Shown piece by piece: positions 45,111 to 56,397 of a stretch of 64,000 bases of DNA (position 1 is its first letter; each line of letters starts with the position of its first letter). The notes under the pieces are model-generated. The model had not been told where the DNA came from, did no database searches, and saw only the letters and a list, made by a program, of their open reading frames with translations. Source of the stretch: Hibiscus mutabilis. Lineage: Eukaryota > Streptophyta > Magnoliopsida > Malvales > Malvaceae. The stretch covers positions 14,934,128 through 14,998,127 of the forward strand of contig CM033744.1 of assembly GCA_019671005.1 (NCBI GenBank), in the 5' to 3' direction. Both the position numbers and the translations under genes were made by a program.

Positions 45111-45391
45111 AAAATCAAATAAATATTTTAACCTTCATACTATTATATTTAAGTTGAATTTTGATATTTATTGTTGATTAAATTTTAAATTGGGGTTATA
45201 ACAGAACCCATGAGTGATGTTCATTCAAGTAGATCCAGATTCGAGCAACCTTATCTGCAAGGTGTATATGGTTGATCAGAAGATTAAGAAAAAATATGAA
45301 CATACATTACCTTATATTCACCTTAGATTATTAAAAAAATAGAATCCCCATATATTTCCTACATTTTCTTTTCACATTAATTAGTCCCATC

Positions 45392-45556
45392 TAGAGTAAG
45401 CATATTTGGCCGATTGGCTAAGCTGCTCATCTTTGTTCCCTCACGTTCTCTTAGGTACGGGTTCTAAACCCGGTAAGAGCACCTTCTTCCTTTCCCTAGA
45501 ATTTTTCCTTCCCCTCCCCTCTAAATAGGATTAGTATTAGAATTTGTCAAAAAAAA
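45392..45556 (+). mobile_element. tRNA-derived SINE with target duplication
   Basis: 165 bp flanked by TAGTCCCATC at 45382-45391 and 45557-45566. A-box-like TTGGCTAAGCTG at about 45414-45425 and B-box GGTTCTAAACC at 45460-45470. A short A-run precedes the right target copy. The folded tRNA shape is not complete, so it is a SINE, not a tRNA gene. Confidence 0.82.
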
Positions 45557-45566
45557 TAGTCCCATC

Positions 45567-45910
45567 CACAACCATAAAAGAGGAGTATATCACAAATGAC
45601 AAGCTAGTTAGTGCAATGATGGATATCTCTAGTTTCGCACAACTAAAATTTTATAATTTTATACCATTTGAATTTTTAATATAACTTTCTAAAGGTTTGC
45701 CCCTCTAATATAAAATTATGTGTTCGTCCTTGCGGACAAATATCTCTATTAACAAAGAATCCCATTGTGTGAAGCATATATCATATAATCAACACAAGTG
45801 TAACTTATTCTATACTCTTATCCTTCTCATAAGGATTTGCCAAAGATGTTGTAATCATCTATCAGAGTTGTTGAAATTCTCACGCATTGTGTCGTGATAT
45901 TAGAAAAGAA
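45567..45910. other. Spacer, no gene seen
   Basis: Short random frames only. No repeat family was recognised. Confidence 0.4.
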
Positions 45911-46933
45911 GGGTAAAATACAATAGAGGCCACTTAGTTATATGTTTAGTAACAAATATGTCACTCTTCTTCTAAAAATAATAATTTAGTCACTCAATTA
46001 TAGATTTAGGAACAAACATGTCATTATAGGTTTAGGAACAAACATGTCTTTTTTCTTTTAAAAGTGAGTGTTTGGTTGCTAGTTGTGCATTAAGGTTGTA
46101 TTTTGAGGGCAAGCTTCTTTAAGTCCTATTGTACTTTTGGTGTGAGCTTTGTACTCTTGGTATGCTATGGGTTCCTGTAATCGTCCATTGCTTTGAATAA
46201 AAGTTGGGGCACTCTTTCCCCCTTATTGCTTCTGGAATTGTCGTTTGATGATTCGAGTTGCAAAGGGAGTTTTAACGATGTCCTATTTACCTTTCAAAAA
46301 AATCACTCAATTATAGGTTTAGGAACAAATATGTCACTCAATTACAATTTTGTGAAAAACAAATTACTCTATCATTAAAATTGAAACAAGGACTTGATAT
46401 AATAATAATTTTAGTCCCAAAAACTTATGGTACTAATTCAAAATAATTCAATAAACTTAACCCTTCATATTTAAAAAAACCAACATTGCACCATCCTGAC
46501 ACACCCTCGACCACCTACCATACTTCATGCTATTGTCCATCAGTCTGATAATAAAAAAAAATGTGATAGCTAGATAGACATAGTCACAACACTATTGGAC
46601 AATTGACAGACTAATAGAACAGACCCATTATGACTTTTAACGTTATCTGCTAGTAGACACATCACTTCAATAATGGAATTTTTAAGTATGATGAGTTAAG
46701 TTTATCGAATTATTTCTAATTATGACCAAATTAATAGAATGAATAAGTTTTGGGGACTAAAGTTGTTATTATACCAAGCCCTTGTTTTAATTTTAATGAC
46801 ATAGTGACTTATTTGTCACAAAATTTTAATTGAGTTACTTGTTTGTTCTTAAACTATAATTGAGTGGTTGAATTGTTAGTTTTAGAAGAAGAGTTACTAA
46901 ACTTATCACTAAATGGCATATGATGTAATTTAC
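45911..46933. mobile_element. Terminal-inverted-repeat element (MITE-like, nested)
   Basis: The left end GGGTAAAATACAATAGAGGC and the right end (reverse complement GTAAATTACATCATATGCC) match over about 60 bp, including GTTTAGTAAC and CTCTTCTTCTAAAA. The repeated phrase TTTAGGAACAAACATGTC extends the left arm to about 46380. Such ends occur in plant Mutator-type MITEs, but I could not fix a clean 9-bp target copy. The middle holds a LINE tail. No transposase. Confidence 0.65.
46075..46306 (+). mobile_element. LINE 3' end inserted in the MITE
   Basis: GTACTCTTGGTATGCTATGG and GAATAAAAGTTGGGGC read like a plant L1 3' untranslated region, ending TTTACCTTTCAAAAAAA. The inverted-repeat text resumes directly after it. 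It is 5'-truncated with no coding part. Its left edge is approximate. Confidence 0.5.
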
Positions 46934-47723
46934 ACAAAAGCAACTATGAATCTAACGTGGAGTGTGTATTAGAATTGTTTATGGGATATATTAGTGCCTG
47001 TATATCACCTTTAATTTGTGAGGTCCTTTCTTGGAAACAGAAGTGTTATGTCCAATGAGCCAAAGCCCCACTACGACTCAGAGAGCAAGCATCCCACTGA
47101 TACAAAAGAGTCATGATGTTGTAGAGCAATTTGGATGGTCAAATTAGCACAAGGTTTGGCTTTGGTGGTAAACTTCAACCCAAAATTTGCTTCTTATTTT
47201 GAAGTACTTTGCAAGTGCTAAACTAATGATGCCTTTATGTATTTGTTCATTTTGCTAAGCAATGGTGCCTTTATTTGCTGTAATGTTTCAACTTTCCCTT
47301 CTTGTGTCAAAGGCATTAGTTTTTACTAGTTTAAAAAATGTGCAATTGTTGGCCTGTGTCACTGGATGGCCCACTTTGGCATATAATATTTTGATGATGA
47401 GAATAAATACACAATAATTGCACAATATGGGAGATTCTATTGGCAATAGTGGGTGGAATAATCGCTGGACCTCATTCCTTATTCTACCAAAAGAAATTTG
47501 CTGAGTATAGCACAAAAACCACATTAGTTGAACGCACGTTCCTCTTCAATGCACTCACAGTCACATACGGGAAGAAAAAAAATCAAAACCTCAAGCCGCA
47601 TACAACTTCAAGAATCCATGGTATAGAATCATATACACACCACCAACGAACTCTACAATATTTATTATATTATTTCTGTACTAAAAGTAAAATCATGCTT
47701 TGTCTTTGCATGTACGAAATGCA
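46934..47723. other. Upstream region of PIN-like gene
   Basis: About 0.8 kb without recognised repeats. A 105-codon open frame at 47440-47757 has no recognisable domain and overlaps the core promoter, so I do not call it a gene. Confidence 0.45.
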
Positions 47724-47731
47724 TATAAATA
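47724..47731 (+). promoter_or_regulatory. TATA box of PIN-like gene
   Basis: GCATATAAATATGC lies 96-103 bp before the ATG at 47827, a usual distance for a plant gene with a leader of about 70 nt. Confidence 0.6.
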
Positions 47732-47826
47732 TGCACCCACATACGATCCTTTGCTAAACATGTTTCATTGTGTAAGTAGTGCTTGAGAACCCCTAAAACT
47801 ACGAGAGAGGGAAACAACAAATAAAA

Positions 47827-48698
47827 ATGATAGGGTGGGAAGATGTTTACAAGGTGGTTGCAGCTATGGTGCCTCTTTATGTTGCACTGATGTTAGGGTA
47901 TGGTTCGGTGAAGTGGTGGGGGATATTCACTCCGGAGCAGTGCGATGCTATAAACCGCCTCGTCTGCTACTTCACACTCCCACTTTTCACCGTGGAATTC
48001 ACCAGCCACATCAATCCGTTCGAAATGAATTATCGGTTTATAGGAGCTGACGCCATATCCAAGCTTGTCATCGTGGTGGTTCTAGCCATTTGGGCCAAGT
48101 GTAGTAGCAAAGGGAGTTATTGCTGGTCCATCACCAGCTTCTCTTTGTCTACTTTAACTAATTCTTTGGTCGTAGGTGTACCTTTGATGAAAGCCATGTA
48201 TGCGCAAACAGGGGTTGATCTTGTTGTCCAGTCATCTGTTATTCAATCCATCATCTGGCTGACGATTTTTCTATTCGTGTTGGAGTTTCGGAGGTCGGGA
48301 GTGTCCATTGCAGCAAGTGATGGAGAGGGACATGAGAGGGATGTAGAAGGGAACACAAATGACGATGGTGGAGTGAGCAGCAGGCCTTCTGTCTGGCATC
48401 TGATGAAAGTTGTGGGGATGAAGCTGGCAATGAATCCTAACTCATATGCTTGTGTTATTGGCCTTGCCTTGGCTTTTGTTACAAACAGGTTTGTTTGTTT
48501 GTTCATCTGCTTTTTTCCCCATAATATTTGAGATCGTTTTTCTAAGTGATATATACTCCATGTCTCAGTTTTTAAAGGATGCTAACTTTCCTTTATTTTG
48601 TAGGTGGCATTTTGAGATGCCAAGCATTATAGATGGATCGATATTGATTATGTCAAAGGCTGGAACGGGCACTGCCATGTTCAGCATGGGTGAGTGAG

Positions 48699-48746
<48 letters not shown>

Positions 48747-49384
48747 GTTCGAATATGTATGCTTATAAAATAAAAATTTACTAATAAAATAAAAATATGG
48801 ACAGAAGAATTTATCCCGACTTCTTTTTTCCATATAACCATGCATGTGCACATATATGATTTCAGTATTTGAGATTGAATCATCATTCCTTTATCTAAAC
48901 TTGTTCTAGCCCTTGATTAGACAAAAACTTAAGATTTGGTCCTTTTATTATTCTTAAATTTTATTTACTTCCAATCGAAAATATATTTATTATTTTTTAA
49001 TAAAAGTGGCTTAAAGAATATGGAATGCATGCTGAAGTTCTCGGTGCTTAAAGCAGTCGGTGTCCATTATTTTTAAAATTTTAATTGATTAGAGTTAATG
49101 TTTAATTCTAAATTTGCAGGCAGCATTGCCACAAGCAATAATCTCCTTCATCTTTGCCAAGGAATATGGAATGCATGCTGAAGTTCTTAGTACTGCGTAA
49201 GAACTCACTCTTTTCAAACTGGGTTAAATATATTGAATAATGTTCTTTTTTAATATTTTAATGGAAGATTATTTACATAATTTTGTGATATTTTTTTTTT
49301 GCCTTTTGCAGAGTGATCTTTGGAACTATTGTGTCCTTACCGGTGTTAGTAGGATATTATGTACTTCTAGAATTTATAAATTAA
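47827..49384 (+). CDS. PIN5-like: Short PIN auxin carrier (PIN5-like), one exon missing
   Basis: PIN proteins move auxin across membranes; short-loop PINs such as PIN5 act at the endoplasmic reticulum in auxin homeostasis. Exon 1 (47827-48488) opens MIGWEDVYKVVAAMVPLYVA, with CDAINRLVCYFTLPLFTVEF, KGSYCWSITSFSLSTLTNSL and VVGVPLMKAMY. The central loop is only about 50 residues, placing it with PIN5. Exon 2 is 48604-48689 (WHFEMPSIIDGSILIMSKAG, TGTAMFSMG), then 49120-49196 (AALPQAIISFIFAKEYGMHA) and 49312-49384 (VIFGTIVSLPVLVGYYVLLE, stop at 49382). All these junctions have GT/AG edges. The conserved exon starting LFMALQ, about 50 codons, is absent between 48690 and 49119. Splicing exon 2 to the next one shifts frame and stops after about 22 codons, so the C-terminal membrane segments are lost. 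Probably a pseudogene unless the assembly dropped the exon. Confidence 0.88.
48699..48743. repeat. ATT microsatellite in PIN intron
   Basis: About fifteen ATT units directly after the exon 2 donor site, at the place where the missing exon would follow. Confidence 0.9.
49008..49049 (+). other. Stray partial copy of next PIN exon
   Basis: 49016-49041 is identical to 49162-49187 in the following exon (encoding EYGMHAEVL). The flanks diverge, and the copy has no acceptor site of its own. Confidence 0.85.
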
Positions 49385-49707
49385 TCTTCCCCTACATTCT
49401 TTCTGATCGTTTTTAATGAATGGGATCCATGGACTTTAGCTTTTACGTTTTCCTCTTTATTTTTAATTTGATGAATTGTAACTCTAAATATAATTAGTTT
49501 GTAGAAGGTTTATACATAAAATAGTCTCCTTATTGTACTAAAGAATTAAGTGAGGTATTAATTTGAATTATAGATTAAATAAATCTTTATATAAAAATTA
49601 TGATCAAATAAATTATTATTTGAAAAATCATAGGTCATATAAATTCTTATTTTCAGAAATAAGTAATCGCATTTAATTACTTGTTTGCCATTCTTGTGAC
49701 TTTATTG
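49385..49707. other. PIN-like gene 3' flank
   Basis: AT-rich sequence after the stop. No other gene or repeat was recognised before the MITE. Confidence 0.5.
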
Positions 49708-50213
49708 TAGGCATGTAAATGAACCGAATGAACACGAACGAGGGTATGTTAATGTTTGTTCGTTTAATTTTAATCGAACAAATAAACAAACACAAACAAC
49801 TAAACGAACATAATTTTCTGTTCGTGTTCGTTTGTTAAGGAATATAGCTTGTTCGTTCGTTAAAATAATAAACTAACACAAATGAACGAACGTGAAAGAA
49901 TATATGTAAATAAATTTAAACGAACATAAACAAACGAACATATGTGAATAAATTTAATTTTTTTTAAATGTAATACTTTTGTTATGAAAATAATAAATAT
50001 AATTGAGTATATGTGAATAAATTTAAACGAACAGAATCGAACAAACATAAATGAACGGATTATCGAACGTTCACGAGCATAAATGAACAAACGACCACTT
50101 TTTTCGTGTATGTTCATTTAATTAAACGAATAGAAATCATGTTCATGTTTGTTCGTTTAAAAAATAAACGAACATAAATAAATTTCTCGCCGAACGGTTA
50201 GTTTACAACCCTA
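49708..50213. mobile_element. hAT-type MITE with GTTCGTTT-rich interior
   Basis: The ends are TAGGCATGTAAATGAACCG and (reverse complement) TAGGGTTGTAAACTAACCG. Flanks CTTTATTG (left) and CTTTATTA (right) are an 8-bp target duplication with one mismatch, as for hAT elements. The 506-bp interior is packed with GTTCGTTT and AAACGAAC words on both strands and has no transposase. It sits 0.32 kb downstream of the PIN-like stop codon. Confidence 0.82.
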
Positions 50214-50352
50214 CTTTATTAAGCTCGGCGGTTCTTTATTTTATTTTATTAACACTTTATTTTGGGTTTGATGTAAATTTGTACATCTCATCCGGTTTTT
50301 TCTCTCTGATGGTTGTCGAGTAACCAAATATAATTTTCATGTTCTAAAATAA

Positions 50353-51800
50353 ATGTTAAATAGTAGTATAGAAAAGTGTGGTCGCCCATTGAGACACTCG
50401 AAGAAGAGTAGCGTTATGAGAGAGCGTGAGAGAGGAAATTCTCAGCGTGAGGGAGATAATTCCCAGTCCCGCACTGTTTGGACCTGTTTTGCGGGGAATA
50501 TACCTTCGCGATTCTATTGGAAAGGATTATGGCAAGCGTTTGATCGTCATGGTGTTGTAATAGATGTCTTCATCCCAAACAAGAGAGCGATAGATGAATC
50601 ACGATTTGGATTCGTGAGAATGGCATGAGAGTTATTGAGAGACTTAATGGTTTTTGGCTTCACGGATCGAAGATCAGGGTTTTTTGGGTAAAAAGGGGGG
50701 CGCGCACTCGTTTTGGAGGCGTAAAAGGGATGATCCTAATAACAGACGAAGAACGCCAAATCAATCAATGGAATCGAAGAGCAGAGTTATTGGATCTAGA
50801 TGATCGGAACTTGGTTGTCCTTAAAAATTGTGTGGTTGGCTGGTCGGATTGGAAGGAGTCAAGTGTAGAATTAGCGGCAACACTTAATCAGAATGATTTG
50901 ACTGGGTTTTCAATTATACGATTGGCAGGGACTATGTTTTTGTTACAATGTGATGAATTGGGAACGAAAGAAAGATTGTTGTCATCCAAAGAGATAAGGA
51001 GATGGTTCTCGGATGTCAAGGAATGGTCGTCGGACGTAGCCATGGACTCTAGGAGGGTTTGGCTCTCGATCACAGGTATCCCAGTACATGCCTGCTCATG
51101 CCAAACCTTTAAAAACATTGCGTTGTTATGAGGATCGTTAATTCGATTGTCAGATTCTACGAATCAACCCTCATCTTTTGATAGAGGGAAGATAGTTATT
51201 AGCACATCAAACACAAAAGATAGAGGAGACGATTGGTTTAGTGGTGGGAGATCGGGTATATCCGATACGTATCTAGGAGTCTGGCATAGGGTTTGGGCCG
51301 AATCAAATGAATGAGTCTAGTTCTTCGGACGCGAACAGCTCTAAATCCATAGATGTAAACGATCACAAGTGTGCTTTTGAAAATGCGTGTGCCGTAAATG
51401 GGTTGGATGTGAGTTCACAAAAGGAGGTGGTTGTTGTGGGCGTGGATAACGCATCCTCCACAGGAGAGACAATTGTCCTACATTCTGTTTTAGTTAGTCC
51501 AATGGTACTCCACAACACGATGCAGAATAAGGATGAAGGAGAAATTCTGAACTGTCATAGGCTAGAGAAAACACGCATAGTAGATTTACGGGTGGAGGAC
51601 ATTTCAAAAGAATATGAGATATCCGCTGAGCAAATTGGTATGGTCGACCGGGTGTCAGATGAGAACCAGCATGGTATAGAGACAGTAGACTATGTTGAAG
51701 AAACAAACTTGGACAATTCGATCCATAATTTCAATCCTGGGCCGATGGTAACAAGTAGGGCTTTTCAATCGGAAATCATTCAACATAATGGTATATAAAG
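50353..51800 (+). pseudogene. LINE ORF1 (RRM, DUF4283-like)
   Basis: The RRM reads TVWTCFAGNIPSRFYWKGLW, then VVIDVFIPNKRAID and SRFGFVRMA (RNP1-like). A frame change near 50627 leads to RVIERLNGFWLHGSKIRVFW. A second block, LAATLNQNDLTGFSIIRLAG to RRVWLSITGIPVHACS, resembles the DUF4283/nucleic-acid-binding part of plant LINE ORF1. A stop near 51131 and another near 51302 follow. The rest (51307-51798) is acidic and low in structure. ORF1 would coat the LINE RNA. Start taken at ATG 50353. Confidence 0.8.
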
Positions 51801-52800
51801 AAGGGTAAGGAATATGTCTGAAATTGTTTTTATCTTTTTAACACAATCAGAGAGGGAAGCGGCTGAAGGAAATTTATGAAAAAGAGGAAGAGGCAAACCA
51901 AAAAAACAAGCACCGATTACCAGGATTACCAATGGCTCTCTCTCAGACTCTGATTCTATACATCGGCGAAACGCTATCCTTTGTGAGGCAGAGGAAACAG
52001 TGGCTCTTGGGAAATTAGCGGGTGCAACGACGATAGGGAACGAACAGGAGATAGTGAAAGATATTACGCGCCTTTTGGATCCGCGGGGAAAGGGCCAATA
52101 GCGATCGGCATGAGGGTGTATCATGGAACGTGTGTGGTTTGGAAAGTCTGTTAAAGAAGAGAACTGTTAAAAATCTACTTTGACAGCACCGTTGTGAGAT
52201 GGTCTTCTTGCAGGAGACGAAGCTAGAAACTTGTGACCAGTCGACTGTTAATCGTGTATGGTACACAGACAATTTTAAATTTCTTTTCAGGCCCTCTATC
52301 GGCAATTTAGGGGGTTTACTTGTGATTTGGGAGGCTTCAAAATTCCAGACTTAGAGGACTATGATCCAGCAACATTTTATATCCTTTAATGGTAAGTGGA
52401 TTAGTGAAGATTGTGATTGCTTTATGATTAACATCTACGCTTCTTCTGTGTATGATGCCTATGTTCAACTATGGACTTCTATTTTCGAACTAGTGGGAAA
52501 CCAGGATTTAGCGATCTGTGTGGAGGTGATTTTAAAGTGGTAAAATAGTCGGAGGAAAGGTGAGGTTGTACCAGTCATAGGCGAGGGATGGAGGATTTTG
52601 TAGAGTTTTGTGATAGTTTGGGGCTCTTGGATGTTCCGACCATTGGAAAAGCATTTACGTGGTTTGGTCCGCGGGGTAAATAAAGCCGTTTGGATCGCTT
52701 TATAGTGACCAGAAACTGGCTGGGCAGATTTATGAAAATCGTGCAACAAAATTTACCAAAAGGGATTTCGGATCATGCTCCGCTCTGTGTTGTTGGTGAT
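51801..52800 (+). pseudogene. LINE ORF2 AP endonuclease
   Basis: A start region with VSWNVCGLESLLKKRTVK near 52120, then EMVFLQETKLETCDQ, is the N-terminal endonuclease signature (the Glu in QETK is a metal ligand). NLGGLLVIW follows, then a damaged part with CFMINIYASSVYD. Near 52740-52800 GISDHAPLCV is the C-terminal SDH motif. At least five stops or frameshifts break it. The enzyme would nick target DNA to prime reverse transcription. Confidence 0.8.
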
Positions 52801-54450
52801 GAATTCGATTGGGGAGCTTATTCATTCTGTTTCTTGAATGTTTGGTTAGACATGAAGGAACATATAGACTGCTTTGGAGAGGAATGGATGCACATATCTG
52901 ATGATATTTGTCCTGGGCAGTTTGTTCAAAAGCTCCGCAAGATGAAGGTTTTTCTTAAGTCTTGCAACCAATCATATTTTGGGAATGTTGATCAGCGTAT
53001 CAAAGACACTACGGCTGCAATCGAAGCAATTGATGCTTGTGAGGGGATGATTTGACAGGCAAGTTATAGAGAGAGGAATACAAAAATTTAAATACCGAAC
53101 TGTGGCGTCTTCATAAACAAAAAGAGGCGATTTGGAGACAAAAATCTAGAGTATTATGGTTGAAAGAGGGCGATAAAAATACTTTTTTCCACCGTGTGGC
53201 TAAATTTTGGACAATTCGTAACAACATTGATGGCATGAAGGTAAATGGCCGTTGGATCCGCAATAGGGATGAACTAAAACACTTGTTTTTTTTTCACATT
53301 TCCACAAGCATTTTGCTCGCATTCCTACTGCGGGTGGTGTGTTGCTGGAGGTTAATTTTAAGTCTCTTAACTCGACACAAGCGATGGCTTTGGATATTTC
53401 ATTTTCTGAGGAAGAAGTTCGTAGGATAATTTGGAATTCAGAGGGTGCAAAGGCCCCGGGTCTGGATGGCTTCACATTCGTTTTTTTCAAGAAGGGGTGG
53501 AATTTTCTTAAGGCTGATATTATGTATCTTTTGGAGGAGTTCTTTGCTACAGGCAAACTTCTAGGTGGAATTAATTCCACGTTTGTTGTGCTGGTTCCGA
53601 AGGTGGAATAACCAACTGTAGTGGCTGACTTCCGTCCCATATGCCTCCTTAACTCAGCTTACAAGGTGATTGCTAAGATTTTGACAGCTCGCATGTAGCC
53701 ATTGATAGATTCGTTGATAGGTGATGTTCGGACTACTTTTATCCGAGGTAGGCAAATAAGCGATGAGATATTACTGACGAATGAAATTATTCACTAACTT
53801 CAAAAAAGTAGACATGGCGAAGGGGGTATAGTCCTAAAACTAAACTTTGCCAAAGTATACGATTGCATTCGATAGGATTTTTTAGATCAAATTATGTCTC
53901 GTATGGGCTTTGGTGTAAGATGGCAAAAGTGGTGAGATGTGTATTAGCATTGCTCGTCTTTCGATCCTAGTTAATGGGTCTGCGACAAAAAAATTTTCGA
54001 TGCAACATGGAATACGACAGGGGGATCCATTATCACAGTTTATATTTCTTATGGTCACTGAGGTTCTACATCAATTTCTTTTGAATGCTGAAGATCAAGG
54101 ATTAATCTCTGGGGTACATATTCAGATGAGATATCGATGTCGCACCTCTAATTTGCTGATGATACAATTTTTTTTTCTTAAAGGAGGGATTGAAGAAGCA
54201 CAAAACTTGAAACAGATTCTTACTTGTTTCCACTATGGCTCGGGTTTACAAATAAATTTCTCCAAATCATATCTTTACGCAGTTGGTGTAAATGAGGACA
54301 CTTTGAATCAAATTGCAGTGGTTCTTGGCTGCGCATGTGATGTTCTTCCATTCAATTATTTGGGTATTCCAATTGGATTCGGTCCAAGATGCAGTATAGT
54401 CTGGGAACCGATCCTTCGCCGCTTATGTCAAAAACTGGCAGGCTAGAAAT
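52801..54450 (+). pseudogene. LINE ORF2 reverse transcriptase
   Basis: A linker with ALWRLHKQKEAIWRQKSR-like words and WLKEGDKNTFFHRVAKF precedes RT. RT motifs: GAKAPGLDGFTFVFFKKGW, ADFRPICLLNSAYKVIAKIL, KLNFAKVYDCIR and HGIRQGDPLSQFIFLMVTEV. The active-site FADD is encoded at 54152-54163, followed by TIFF. FNYLGIPIG ends the thumb region. The catalytic Asp residues are visible but the frame is broken at least eight times, for example 53056, 53609, 53698, 53795 and 53934. Confidence 0.9.
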
Positions 54451-55760
54451 GTAGCTCTCTCTCTCTTTTACGGCAAGATTGGTATTGGTAAACTCGGTAC
54501 TCTCATCCTTGCCTTTATATTATATGTCGATCTTTGTGGTTTCGCAGGGTGTTATTCGTAAGATTGATCGCATACGTCTCCATTTCCTTTGGGTGGTTCT
54601 GGATCACAGAACAAGATGAGCCAGATCTGTTGGGAGGTGGTTTGTCGTCCAAAGCATCTTGGTGGGCTGGGGGTAATCGACCTAAGGCTTTGCAACCTTT
54701 CTTTGTTATCTAAATGGGCGTGGCGTTATGCCACAGAACCCACCTCATTGTGGCGTGTCTTGGTAGGCGTAAGTCGAGTATGTCATTTGTTTGGCGTAAC
54801 AATGTCTTGTCCAGGAAAAGAGTAACGTTGATCAATTTATAGGAGTTGAAAATTTCTCGTTGTTTCTGGGAGATGGTTCATGTATTCTATTCTGGCATGA
54901 TAGATGGTGCTCGGAGATGCTGCTTGCGCAGATCTTTTCCCATCTTTTTCGTCTAGCAATGAACAAATTGGCTATGGTTAAGGATTATGGTGTTCGGCGT
55001 GGTTTTAATCATAGCAAGTGGGGGGAGTTTTTTGCTAGAGAGTTGCGGTCTTTTGAATTAAACCATTTGCGGGAGCTTCGTGCTTTGGTATCACCATATC
55101 GTTTTTCAATTAGAGTGCTGGATCATTTGATATGGCAATAGGGCGATTTCGGGATCTTTCATGTTAAACGGTTGATGTCTCTCATGACTTCTTTTGGCAT
55201 TACTTCCGATTGCGTTGACGTTTTTTTCATTTGGAAAATTCCATTACCGCCAAAAGTGTAATGTTTTCTATGGTTTGTACTGAGATGTCGTATACCTACA
55301 CTTCGATTTTTTACAAGAAAGGGGTATCCAAGTTGATGATGCGGCTAAACGTTGTGTGTGGTGTTCGGAGGGCTTCGATGAGTTAGATCATATCCTTTAC
55401 TCCTGTCCTTTTATTCAGAGGATTTGGTTCTTGTTTCTTCATTGGTGGTGTTTGGAGATTGCTTTGCCTGCGACTTTGGCTGATTTTGTGCACCAATGCC
55501 TTCATGGCTTCTTTTCGGGGGTGGTTCAACATCGGTGGTTAGTGGACTATTCTGCGGTCGTTTGGACGTTGTGGCTTGCAAGGAATGATAAGGTATTCAA
55601 TGGAAAAATCTATTCAGAGGAGCTATTTTTTCTTATCCGAACAAGAAATTTTCATTGGCTTTCGGCTACTATTGAGTCATCTGATATGTTTGAAGCAGGC
55701 TGGTGGTCCTGCCCATGGAAGTGTGTAGGAGTGCCGCGTAAGATTAAACCTCGGTAGGGG
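54451..55760 (+). pseudogene. LINE ORF2 connection and zf-RVT segment
   Basis: KMSQICWEVVCRPKHLGGLG, then LLSKWAWRYATEP, is the usual stretch after LINE RT. FWHDRWCSEMLL follows. Around 55340-55420 a zf-RVT signature reads CVWCSEGFDELDHILYSCPF, with its Cys and His residues kept. TLWLARNDKVFNGK precedes RNase H. Stops and frameshifts occur, for example near 54823 and 55139. Confidence 0.8.
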
Positions 55761-56209
55761 GTACAATGGGAAGTGCCACCTCAGGGGACTCTCAAATTGA
55801 ATGTGGATGGATCGGTTCAAGGTGAGATGCGACGAGCTGGTTGTGGGGTGTTTTGCGCGACCATTTTGGTAAGATCCTTGCAGTTTTTTCGGGCCCTTTG
55901 GGATCCATGGATATTCCCGAGGCTGAGGTGGGTGCCATAGCTCATGCATTACTCTTTTTGTCACTATCTAAATGGAACCATGGCTTCTTAATTGTGTTGG
56001 AATCGGATTCCATGATTGCAATCTCTTGGGTATTACATTCAGGACGTTGGCCTTGGCACTTATGGTCTTGGTTTCGGAAAATTGATGATTTATATGTGTC
56101 ATTGAGTTGTGTGGAGTTTTGTCATATATATCGGGAAGCTAATTATGTTGCCGATGCTTTAGCGAAGAATGGTGTCACTAGGGTTGAGTGGTTTCAAGCT
56201 TGTGCATGA
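55761..56209 (+). pseudogene. LINE ORF2 RNase H domain
   Basis: LKLNVDGSVQG (first catalytic Asp), then RAGCG and VLRDHFGKILAVFSG. DIPEAEVGAIAHAL (Glu), IVLESDSMIAISWVL (Asp) and YREANYVADALAKNGV (final Asp) complete the plant RNase H-like fold. A frameshift near 55840 separates the two halves. It ends in a stop at 56207 before the LINE tail. Confidence 0.87.
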
Positions 56210-56397
56210 TTTCAAGGCTGTTTTTGCCTTTGTCTTTGTTTTTTTTGCCTCGTGTTTTGTCCGTTTCTGTATCTTCATACTGTTATATGTATTCTTTTTC
56301 TCCGACTAGGTTTAGGGAGATTTTTAATGAGGCACATAATGGTATTCTTTTGTATGGTTCTCTTGCTAATAAAACAATACTTATCTATAAAAAAAAA

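Larger units (their letters stand above)
50340..56397 (+). mobile_element. L1-type LINE, near full length, broken
   Basis: Order: ORF1 with an RRM, ORF2 with AP endonuclease, reverse transcriptase, a CCHC-like zf-RVT segment and RNase H, then a 3' tail AATAAAACAATACTTATC and an A-run at 56389-56397. This is the plant L1 layout with a C-terminal RNase H. Many frameshifts and stops break both frames. The left edge is placed just before ORF1 and is approximate; I did not find a matching target duplication. Confidence 0.88.

Noticed and set aside
45392..45480. tRNA gene
   Set aside because: A- and B-box words are present but no full cloverleaf is evident, and target copies with an A-run mark it as a SINE.
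47440..47757. 105-codon open frame upstream of the PIN-like gene
   Set aside because: No domain, low-complexity composition, and it overlaps the likely TATA box and leader.
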